DNA of 64,000 bases from Acholoe squamosa (taxonomy: Eukaryota > Annelida > Polychaeta > Phyllodocida > Polynoidae): positions 31,253,495 through 31,317,494 of the forward strand of contig OX439048.1 of the NCBI GenBank assembly GCA_949317995.1, written 5' to 3'. Below the pieces are notes generated by a model. It saw only the letters and a list, made by a program, of their open reading frames with translations, did not search any database and had not been told where the DNA came from. Shown in pieces: positions 24,511-34,312 of this stretch. Made by a program: the position numbers and the translations under genes. Each line of letters starts with the position of its first letter. Within the stretch, counting starts at the first letter, position 1.

Positions 24511-24686
24511 AAGTGGCCCAGATGGACACGGTATGCTTATTTTGTAAATTGCTGCTGGGACGTGTGGCAAGTGGTGGTTTGTTTTTGGGGTATTTTCTCC
24601 TGGTAGCTAAGTGACTTCAGACACAGGGCTCATTCGCCAATATTGATTCTGTCCTTCTTTTTTCTGCCGACCTTTCCTTTTCCTAG

Positions 24687-24898
24687 TTGGAACAGCAGAT
24701 AGTAATCACCGAGAGGAATATAACCAGAGGAAGATGTTATTTATTCCTATAGATGCTCTGTGTTGTATCACAAACACTGGCCCCATTGGAGACATTCTTA
24801 TCAGAGATTGTGTCCTTAATCGTAAGGACGTAACTAAGACAACAGAAAAGCCCCGTCAAAACCAATCCATGCCTAATTTGTCAAACGATGACTGCTAG
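24687..24898 (+). CDS. terminal coding exon of the phase-matched chain (69 codons plus stop)
   Basis: An excellent polypyrimidine tract (CCTTTCCTTTTCCTAG) precedes the exon. Two bases complete a codon, then 69 codons are open, including YNQRKMLFIPIDALCCITNT and GPIGDILIRDCVL, ending SMPNLSNDDC and TAG at 24896. AATAAA follows at 24946, giving a compact 3' UTR of about 70 nt. Acceptor, long frame, stop and poly(A) signal together make this the strongest exon in the host part. The protein family is not recognised. Confidence 0.6.
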
Positions 24899-24945
24899 GT
24901 ACTTGGCCAAAATCAGACCAGAATCACATAAAAAAGACGAAGAAA

Positions 24946-24951
24946 AATAAA
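24946..24951 (+). terminator. polyadenylation signal AATAAA
   Basis: A canonical AATAAA 48 nt after the TAG of the 24687 exon, with an A-rich stretch about 15 nt further on. Confidence 0.5.
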
Positions 24952-24975
24952 GAGATTGAATACAAAAAAAAAACA

Positions 24976-25648
24976 ATCATTGTAAGCAGTTGGGATTGAC
25001 ATTTGTCTTTGGCATTTTTGATACTAAGGTGGTAGGTACCCTGGCAGATCATATACTTAACACTTCATACTACATATTCCCGCAATGTATTTGTCAAATG
25101 GTGACTTTTACAATATGAAAATTTCTTTCCAAATTATTCAAAATATCCTTTTCTCTATGCCCTATATCCATAAATAATCTAACAAAACTAAACTGCCCTA
25201 CAATACATATAAGGGAAGGTACTTTGATCGTGATGTAGAAATAATTTCAGATTATTCACATTTTGATCCAAACCACAAACCATCCACATACCACCCACTG
25301 GTCCCCACGGTGTCAATCCAGGCACGGGTGGTGGTCACGAAGGATAAAACAACTGAGTAAAAAATGGAAGAGAAAATGGACCCATGCGTTTCATTAACAG
25401 GGAGTTTTATGGTAGCAGAATGAGGCGGAGAAGGCCGTAAACCCTGTATGGAGTGTCGGCTGAGCTAACCAGCTTGGATTTATGGCCAGCTTCGGCCAGC
25501 CTGCTGCTACAATCTCAGTCTGGGTAGAGCTTGGTAGGGCTTATCAATTCCCTAGTACTTAGAAGCCACTTTGGTGCGTGGCATGCTCTGTCACAAGTGG
25601 TATTCTGGGCGCTGCTTTGTACTATAGTTCTGATACATCGTGCCTCAG
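24976..25648. other. non-coding host DNA
   Basis: Nothing secure. A short open segment near 25305-25360 reads ARVVVTKDKTTE to a stop but has no convincing acceptor. Confidence 0.4.
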
Positions 25649-25728
25649 TCAGGATTGGGGATTATTGCCTACATGCTTTACCACCTTTACCAATCAATTG
25701 CCCTGTAGAGGGAATTAGGCCCATAAGG
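25649..25728 (+). CDS. candidate internal exon (26 codons)
   Basis: The acceptor CATCGTGCCTCAG and donor GTAAGC bound two bases plus 26 codons containing RIGDYCLHALPPLPINCPVE and then GIRPIR. The phase runs 1 to 0. It could join the phase-0 exon at 27906. A longer hydrophobic frame runs through the same place, so the call is tentative. Confidence 0.35.
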
Positions 25729-26305
25729 GTAAGCATAATATACATCATTATGACAAAAATGCATAGCACACCAGGATGTTATTTGGTCATGAAAGGGTTA
25801 ACAGCTGAAGGTGTACACTATTGTCCTGGGTTAACCCTGATAGACATTAAAATACCCTGTGTGGTTATCATATACATGTATGGTTTATGTTCCTTGCACT
25901 GGGTAATAGTTTCAGTTCTTCATTTGATTTAATGAATTGTTGATCTGCATTTTCATCATACCATGCCAATCCAGCACTGTGAAAATAACAATGTGCAGTC
26001 TCTGCCTGCAGAGTGCACCCAATCAATGTGGTGGATCATAGTTTACTATGTGGCCCAAGACCCTCCCCTAGCTCCCATCTATTGTCTGTGGCTTTCTTAG
26101 ACCAAGGTTGATGTGGGGAGGGGAGGGACATAAGGGCTGGTGGCAGCGGGTCGGCAGGGGTTAGTTATAAATTGCAGTCTGGAGGACTTTCCACATGTAT
26201 AACCTGTCAGAGAGATTAGACTGGTGCCCTGACCTGGTTGGCTCTATGAACTAGCTGTCACAACTAGTCGTTCGCTGTCTGCAGAGGCTCCCATGAATGG
26301 CTAAC

Positions 26306-27407
26306 TAGGTTGAGGGTAATAGTAAGAAAACCTAGAGGCCCATGCACTGATTCTGTGTAGCAGGTCACAAGCAGATAGTTCTTGACTATCAGGGCCATTG
26401 TAGAGATACAGATAAGTGTCTTTGCTAGCCACTACTGGGTTAACAAATGTGCATTGCTAGGAAAATACACAGAACACCATTCCCTGAAAAAAATACTAAT
26501 TGCCCATGCCTGCCCTTGGCTGGGTACATTTGTCATTGTTCTGTCTGATAATGCTGGCATCCAACGAGGCCAGTTGTTTGGATAATGCATTTATCATGCA
26601 GGTAGAGGCTACCTATTTACCTGTAATGCTATCAGATATATCAGGTGGTGTCTTACACTGGTCCTAAGGAGCTCTTAATGTAAGGCCTCAATCAGGAACC
26701 GGCGGCCAGTGCGGCACCGGAGACACGACGAGACTACTCTGATTGGCTGAATTCTGACCTGAATGATCTATGGGTTTTTTGTGTGCTGAGAAGAAGTCCC
26801 TTTAACCCTGTATATCTCAGAGCTAGATTACAAGACGTTGTAGGTCTATCTAGCACTTCCAGTTTAATTCACAGCATTTCCTATTAGACATCAAGAGAAA
26901 AGGATTGGAACTATGAATCCAGCTGCATGGAATTTAATTTCATGTTACTGGTCCCTTTTTCAAAATTCTGTAATAGATCAATGCCCTGTCTATTGAAACC
27001 ATCGCTGGATCAATTTGAAAACATCATTAAGTTGCTTCAATTAGGTTGAGGGTAATAGTAAGAAAACCTAGAGGCCCATGCACTGATTCTGTGTAGCAGG
27101 TCACAAGCAGATAGTTCTTGACTATCAGGGCCATTGTAGAGATACAGATAAGTGTCTTTGCTAGCCATTACTGGGTTAACAAATGTGCATTGCTAGGAAA
27201 ATACACAGAACACCATTCCCTGAAAAGAATACTAATTGCCCATGCCTGCCCTTTGCTGGGTACATTTGTCATTGTTCTGTCTGATAATGCTGGCATCCAA
27301 CGAGGCCAGTTGTTTGGATAGTGCATTTATCATGCAGGTAGAGGCTACTTATTTACCTGTAATGCTATCAGATATATCAGGTGGTGTCTTACACTGGTCC
27401 TAAGGAG
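26306..27407. repeat. duplication with a templated insertion (A-B-A)
   Basis: A 366-bp segment A occupies 26306-26671 and again 27042-27407, offset 736 bp and about 98-99 per cent identical by eye. Between them sits a 376-bp segment B (26667-27042), a copy of 22682-23057. The A-to-B junction has 5 bp of microhomology (AGGAG); the B-to-A junction has at most 1-2 bp. The 67-codon frames in both A copies begin with TTG and are not taken as genes. Confidence 0.9.
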
Positions 27408-27905
27408 GATAATGTTCTATTATGCGATAAGATAGGTGCCTTAGAAATACAAGAACGTGCACTGAAAGTAATCATGGATAATTGCTGATTGCAGTAATCT
27501 AATGGGTTACATTACCAAGGTTTGTATGTATAAATGAATGCGTGTGCCTAGCTCAACAGATATTGCTAATAAAGGGGACCATTTTCCAATGTCATATTCC
27601 ATGAAAGCTATAGATGGATAACAGCATATTTATAGCCCTGCCACTGTAGGTTATAGACCTGACATATATAATAAATAAGAAATGCATCGGCCCCAACCTC
27701 CCAATGCACCAGCAGCACATGCCCCCTAGACCACTGGCTATTATCATGGCTCAGGGAGACTCCAGAAATAGGTACATGTATATAGATAGCCCCTTTGGGC
27801 GGTGTAGTATTAAAGCTAGCAGGGCTGATAACCCACACTTCACACCTCCTTCCGGCCTGTTTACCGCGCGTATTGATATTCGTTAGTGTGTCGCCTGGCC
27901 GGCAG

Positions 27906-28139
27906 GTGGTGGGTGAGTTGATGTATTCTGAGCTGGTCTCCTCTGCTCAGAGCAGCTCCTGCTTGAACCCCTTTTTGCCCTTACTGGCCAGCAGGGTGGA
28001 CCTGGATTTCGATCGTCTTTGGGAGAGCCTTTTTTCTTCCTTTCTATTACCATGGGGATGGAATATAGGCCAGGCGCTTACTAGGTCTAGAAGTGGGGGC
28101 CATTGGCAATGGCTGGAGTCAAAGGCATTGGCGAAATAG
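27906..28139 (+). CDS. candidate terminal exon (77 codons plus stop)
   Basis: After GCCTGGCCGGCAG, 77 codons are open to TAG at 28137. The reading includes VVGELMYSELVSSAQSSSCL and RVDLDFDRLWESLFSSFLLP, helical-looking with Trp residues, and is among the most protein-like in the window. It starts in phase 0, matching the end of the 25649-25728 candidate. No AATAAA is seen close downstream, so an overlooked donor is possible. It contains GAGCAGCTC at 27950. Confidence 0.5.
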   Translation: MVGELMYSELVSSAQSSSCLNPFLPLLASRVDLDFDRLWESLFSSFLLPWGWNIGQALTRSRSGGHWQWLESKALAK

Positions 28140-31100
28140 CTATACAGATTCCAGCGCATTTATCCATGCTTACATAGAGAGCATGATAAAAACCAAAGTT
28201 GAGATAAAACTGAATGAGGTAGCTGTTGCCAGTGGTTGCAGGAGGCAGGAGTGTGACAGTTCAGATCCCCTGTACCCTGACTAAGGGGCGCTAATGGTTT
28301 AAATCTTACCATACTTTTTGTCGCACTTGTCGGAAATCTTCTGTTTACATTCTATCGTTGCCTTTGGGTGCAAGTTCTGATCAGGATGGAAACCATGGAA
28401 CTGGCCAGTGTAGCAATACTGGCGAAATGCTGCAATGACTGTAAATCAAAATACCCAACGGTATTAATCATCCTAACTCCAGTAGGTGTGGCTATAACAA
28501 CACCTAAATACTCCAGGTTTGATATAAGAGAACTAGATGGCATTATTTAGGTCCTCGCCTGTGGGAGAAGCCATCACACCCATGGGGAAACCACCCTTGA
28601 AAATATTGAAGGGAATAGAGAATGAGTCAGGGCTACACCCAAGTGACATGGCATGGTAATATGGGTTATATTGGGATGCTTTAGGGTTGGACTCCCTTGA
28701 ATGACCTTATCTTATGGTTTAGGGCTTGGACGGGATGTGCCCAGTGCACTCTAGGGAAGCCGTCTTTATATATAAAAAAAAAAAAAGTGTTTTATTTCCT
28801 TCAGGTCCCATAAGGAGCTTGAAGATGATGGCATAAAAGGGAATCTTCCTAATTATATTGATCTATGAAGAGTCAAACACAAGCATAAAGAAAATTCATC
28901 AGAAAGGCATTTTCACATTTGATGGCAGCAGGGAAAGCAGATGTAGATTTTCCATTTGACTTTACCAAGGATAAATGGCGGCTTGTAAAGGCTAGGTCTG
29001 TAGGAAACAATACCTTCAATGAACAGTGAACCAGTGTAAGAGTAGATGCCAAATATATCCTTGCCATAGCTATATTATGTCGATAGTGTTCCATATGGAA
29101 ACCGCACATGTCTATTTTTGGCTGTGGTCGTAATGAGACCTCTGAAATGGTGTACCATGTATCTGAGAAAAGCTTCGCATCTTATATAAACCCAGTTTTT
29201 TTCTGTCATCGTCCTCCTTATTGATCATACCCAACACTATATATATGATTACTCTCTTTTCTGTCTCCAAAAGCCAGGGTTTTATGATATCCTTGCAAAA
29301 ACAATTTGCCCATACTAAGACATAATATATGCTCCAGCAGGATTAGAAGTCACATTATTGGGTCAGGGCCACCCACCATCGTAAGGATTAGGAAATGAGG
29401 TAGACTGGGGTTATTACCAATGCTATAGAACAGGATGGCCTACAGTACCAGACATTGCTTCTTGCCCTAGAGGAGAGAGAGGGAAGGAGTAGTCAGAACT
29501 AGGAGGTTGGTGTTTGTGGCGTTGCTGCCAATAAAGTTACGATGCTGCGATTGATCTGTTTGTGATCAATACTGGTGAGGAGTTAGCCATACCCCACAGC
29601 ACCCCTCCCTGTCTCTGTATCTCTATAGCAATGTACTGCCCCACCTACCAAAGCCTATACTTCATATAACACTTTTTTATAATACCCCCTCATTCTGGAC
29701 TCACCTACCCCCATGGATGGCTTTCTATGCCTCATTATACTGGTATGTCAAAGAGGACAGTTCTTCCTGGGTTGGTAGCATCAGTATGCTATGTGGCTGT
29801 GGGTTCGTCTCAGTTCTGCTAGCCCCCTCCTTCCTCCAGTAGCTGTAACCCTCTTCCTCCTCCCCAACTTACTGGAGGAGCTCCAGTTACACCCCTACTC
29901 CCACCATGCCTTTCACAGGCTTTAGTTTTCTTCTGTTATATAGATGCTTTTAAACTGATAGTCTCTATATTTCAAAACAGGGGTAGATCTAAACTTAACC
30001 CAAGGTTTTCTCTATTAGAAACATACACAAGCAACAGACACCCCCTTATCCTAGCCTGCCCCTATCCAATTAGATACATTGACTAATAACTTCCATCATT
30101 ACGCATCCATTCCAGGCTTGTTGCCCCCCTAGCTTTCTACCAAAACTGCTACCACCTTGTCAACTACTGACTCCACCGTATATATGCCTTCAGATTGACC
30201 ACAAAAACCCTTTGATATATCTTCAAAGCCATTTTATACCCTCTGTTTTATCTCTAAATCTATCATCTGTGTCCTCTAGTAAACCGAAAAGCCATTTTGT
30301 ACACTCTGTCTGTAAAAGCCATCGCCTCTACCCTCTGATGATATCTATAGCCATATCTTACCCTCATCATGTTGATCCTTTACTAGGTTGATACCCTATT
30401 GGAGGATCGATGCTGCCTTTAAATGGCTAAATAATCCTCTCTAGATGCAAGCGTATGTATACAACAAGTATTGTAACCTAAGCACATAACTGGGTCAGTC
30501 CTCCAGATCCATGGCACCATGGCTTATGGATTTAATCAGTTTCAATCCAGATTATCCACTGGAACCCTTATCAGGAATGATTTACGACTCAGACTCAGGC
30601 AGCCATAGACAAATATCCATAGGTCACAATTTCTATTTGGGCCTCTAGATAACAGAGATAGAGCGTATTGCCTAGAATAATATAATTGCTACTTCAGCAT
30701 TTATCATAGTAATAAATGAAGTAAAAGAAGGTTGTATCGATCTGCTAGGATGAGGAAAGCCTTTGTTTTGTGGATTGATTTTGACGATTTGGATACAGAA
30801 ATTAAGGATATCACCTGGTTGATAGCATTCTTCATTTCCCTGTAGACTGTCATAATTGACTTCAAAATAATAAAATGCATACTGGTAAAGCAAATTGAAT
30901 TAATGAGTGCTAAATCGAACCCTATATGTGAAGCATACACAAATTAATTAATTGACATTGTGCAGACATCCAATTTTGATGGTATTGTAGCCAAGAATAG
31001 ATAAAGGAAATAAAACATTGTAATAAGTACATTACTAGGACTTTAACATCTTATCATAAATCCACTTAGAATAGCAATAGCCCAGCTCTATAGACGTCAC

Positions 31101-31697
31101 TTATAATTTACATAAGACATTAGAACTAAGTGCACCCATGGCGTTGGATATCAATGGGTAGGTTTGCTGAGGAGGGGATGGGTGCGGTGCTTAAGTTCAT
31201 GAAGTGATCCCAGGCTCCCGTGTAAGTCAACCCGAGAGACAGCAATCCCTCCCGGACCCCAGGCTAAGTCAACGGGACTCTGACCATCTGTGTAGAGCTA
31301 ATGGCCAGGTTGGCTACAAGAATTGCACCAAGGCCTAAAGCTATTCATGAAAATTCATTATTCATCTACAATCAAAGTTCTAAATTTTTGTAAGTATTAG
31401 CTAACGTCAATAGGTTGCACCAATACCTAAAGCTGTCAATTGTTATTTTCCCTAGATTCAACAAACTCCCTGTAATATGATCAAAATAGGCAGTTTTTTA
31501 GGATGTGTTCATTCCTCGGTTGCTATATATACAGAGCAGCATATCATGAATACACTATTCTATATACAACTCCAGGAAGCACGGGGTGGTACTGTGTGGT
31601 GTTTACCACATCACCCAGGCTCGGTACACTCTGGTACCAAACTCATCTTTTGTAAATCTTTAGGTTATTGCCACCACCCTCATGACCAAATCCTCAT

Positions 31698-31700
<3 letters not shown>
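28140..31700. other. non-coding host DNA with ambiguous ORFs
   Basis: At 28368-28550 both strands are open for about 60 codons. The plus reading includes MELASVAILAKCCNDCKSKY; the minus reading starts with ATG at 28543. Only one, or neither, can be real. At 29840-29925 a strong CTTCCTCCAG acceptor precedes 27 codons (AVTLFLLPNLLEELQLHPYS) to a stop, but with no poly(A) signal nearby. A 12-A run is near 28769. Nothing else is recognised. Confidence 0.4.

Positions 31701-31775
<75 letters not shown>
31701..31775. repeat. (AT)n microsatellite, 75 bp
   Basis: Uninterrupted alternating AT. The 163-codon frame across it is mostly Ile-Tyr repeats and is not a gene. Confidence 0.95.
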
Positions 31776-31777
<2 letters not shown>

Positions 31778-32027
31778 CCAGCCTTACCTTGATCATTTAT
31801 TTCTACCAACATAAATCTCCTACTACAAAACAAATGCCACCATTACCCCCCACCACCTGTACCTTACCACAGCACCACCAGCATTACCATACCGCCAGCA
31901 CTATAGCACCACCAGCAGTCCTCAGCACTGAGAACAAAAAGCCTGCCTTATCTCTTTTACTTGGTTAGTCTGAGAGCCAAGACGACTGGTAGCAAGGGGA
32001 CCAAGTACTGGAACTGGGAGAGGGGGT

Positions 32028-32230
32028 TTAACTCTTCAAAGGCCGCATAGGACGCTAATGCCTTACTATGCTATGGTCGTCATGATGCATGAATGCAGCC
32101 CTGGTGAGTAATTTACCAGCGCTGCCTGATGCACTGATGCACTGCTGTCAAATAGACTCACCAGCACAGCATTGTTGCATCATGCTGTCTAAGGACCATG
32201 AAACCGGAGGCACCATGACACATTTAGAGG
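32028..32230. repeat. copy of the ATGATGCAT/GCAGCCCTGG fold-back family
   Basis: GGTCGTCATGATGCATGAATGCAGCCCTGG matches the 18366 and 19122 repeats, then diverges. It is followed by CCAGCGCTGCCTGATGCA, the inverse arm, and GTTGCATCATGCTG. Flanking CTTCAAAGGCCGCAT and TTTAGAGGGTTAC resemble the family ends. Confidence 0.45.
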
Positions 32231-32558
32231 GTTACAAGCAGTGGGTAGGATAGAGAGAGGTCTGGTGGGCTGCTGTCGCTGGTTGCTACTAGATCTAGTT
32301 GGTGCCACAGCAAAGAGCCGATCATGATAGGTGTAGAAGAAGAAGTGCTTCCCTAGACTAGCCAGAGAAAGGCATGGGAATGGGACTGGGAGCTGATACT
32401 AGGGGAAGCTGAGGCTTGAGGTAAATGCTTAGGTTGTAGAGGCATCATTGGTTTCAATGTGGCAGCATATAATAGTGTGAAGCAATAGGTTATAGTTTCC
32501 AAGTGTAGTTTTATAGTCTATAGAAAAGAAAAAAAAATAACTAAAAAACCCCCCACAA

Positions 32559-32590
<32 letters not shown>

Positions 32591-33175
32591 CCCACACACA
32601 ATCCAACCCATGTATGGTTAGGGAGGGGTTCTGAAACACATCCAGTTGGAAAGAGAAAGTATTGAACCAGTGCCAGTGTAGCTGTAATAGTTTAATTAAT
32701 GTGCCATATTTGTCAGTGAATGCTCTTAACACCAGTTGCCAAGATCTGGGACTGTTGGGTTTCCTTACGCTGGTCTAACACCTTGGTCGAAGGCCTTGGT
32801 GTTCATGGTAAAGGAGATGATGTCCTTGGTAATGATATGGCATTGGTATTGACATAAGGCCTTGGGACAGGTATTGTTGTCTTTGTAGAAAAAAACACAA
32901 AGAAATATGTTGACAAGAAATAGAGACGTGGACCAATCATCCCTGTAGCATGGTGCCAGGTAGTTTATTGTAATACTATTTAAGACTTCAAGGAAATGGG
33001 CAAAGGGATCGTAAATTCAGTTCCATAGCTTCTCTCCTCCTTTGAGGTCGTTGTGGTATATCAAACCATAATGCCCGATAAGTGGCTTCTTATACAAACC
33101 CTTCAGGAAGAGATCAGAAGTATTATTATTATAAAAAAAAATAATAACGATACAATCACACAGACCAACACTGAT

Positions 33176-33177
<2 letters not shown>
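32231..33177. other. non-coding host DNA with a (CAA)n run
   Basis: A CAA trinucleotide repeat is at about 32558-32590. The Cys-rich minus frame across it is an artefact of the repeat. No exon is recognised. Confidence 0.55.

Positions 33178-33234
<57 letters not shown>
33178..33234. repeat. (AT)n microsatellite, left half of the insertion target
   Basis: About 57 bp of alternating AT abut the left LTR. The matching AT tract resumes at 43601 after the right LTR, so the retrotransposon split one microsatellite. Confidence 0.9.
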
Positions 33235-33237
<3 letters not shown>

Positions 33238-33621
33238 AGCGCACTTCAAGCTCCTCCGGATAAGAGAATGACGACCAGTAACACGGACAAGTATAATTAA
33301 CGTGAATTCTTTATTGCCTGGCTTGCTCTGCCACACCAGCTAAGTATATCTCTATCTATATGCCGCTGCTCCTCCTCTCTGGTGCAAGTGCCGGTGCGTC
33401 CTATAGCCACCCCAAGCTCAGACTGCCTGTCCGGTGGGACACCTCCAGTATTTATACACTTGCAAGTCCACCGGCGCTGGTGTATGTACAACATACACCG
33501 CCGCCGAAGACGCTACTCCGAATAACACAATGCTGACGTGACTCCGCCTCCGCCGGCTTCCCCCCGCCCCCATGCCAGGATGGTTTCGGGATCCACCGAC
33601 GTCGGCTCGGTCTACGCCACA
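33235..33621 (-). repeat. 3' LTR (left)
   Basis: Identical by eye to 43212-43598 with the same length (offset 9977). In element orientation it contains a TATAAATA box (33449-33456), a G-rich GC-box-like stretch and AATAAA (33310-33315) for polyadenylation. It begins TGTGGCG and ends GCGCTACA. Confidence 0.95.
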
Positions 33622-33633
33622 CTCTCCCCAACT
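33622..33633 (-). promoter_or_regulatory. polypurine tract (plus-strand DNA primer)
   Basis: In element orientation AGTTGGGGAGAG lies directly before the 3' LTR start TGTGGCG, the expected place and composition of a PPT. Confidence 0.75.
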
Positions 33634-34312
33634 AATTAACAGTCGTACTGGGAAAGAATGTCAGAGTACCCTCCTGCAGATGGGTATCCAATTTTGAATA
33701 AACAATTATACACCATGGCCCCTGGGTGTTTGTGATTATTACTTTTAAACAAATACATTGAGCAATATAGATAATCATACAGTATACACAGTATCAATAC
33801 TTATAGCATGCTCCAACGGATAGCTTCATAATTTACAAATGGTTTAACTATTATACAACCGCTGCCTTCAAGGCCAATACAACATCACTGCCACCGCCGA
33901 GATGCCCCCGACTCATCCACCGAGCCGTCCACCGGTCCTCCAAACCGTCCACCGACGGCCACCTCCCTCCGGTTGTTGCCGTTTCTCCTCCGCCTGCCTC
34001 CGGATGCCGCCCCCCCGCGGCTCGACCAGGTCTGCAACACAAGGTAAGGCACTTGTACTGCTTACCCCACCGGAACTGATGCATTTTGTCCTTCATTTAA
34101 GGTGCTACTGCTCCCCCAGCCTGTACTGGCTTACACCCATAGATTACTCGGGTGCATTCCACGTCATCCCAGCTTATCCCGCAGTCACCCTCCGACCCGG
34201 CTGCATCACCGCCCTCCCTCCTTTTCCTCCCACCGACCTCCGCCGGCGCCCTCCTGTACTGGAGTTTCCGTTTCCCCCGCCGTAGATACACCGGAAGAGA
34301 CACTTACCCTTT
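33634..34312 (-). other. 3' untranslated region of the retrotransposon
   Basis: About 680 bp between the stop of the third ORF and the PPT. Only GC-rich shadow ORFs are seen on either strand. No env-like signal peptide or membrane segment is present. Confidence 0.6.

Noticed and set aside
26382-27321. Two nearly identical 67-codon ORFs
   Set aside because: They start with TTG and are conserved only because the 366-bp segment was duplicated.
28219-28290. Possible tRNA-derived SINE
   Set aside because: TTGCCAGTGG and AGTTCAGATCC resemble A and B boxes, but the B box lacks a key base and spacing is short.
28352-28550. Overlapping open frames on both strands
   Set aside because: At most one can be coding and nothing in the sequence decides between them.
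31477-31968. 163-codon plus-strand ORF
   Set aside because: Its core is Ile-Tyr repeats from an (AT)n microsatellite; no splice or start support.
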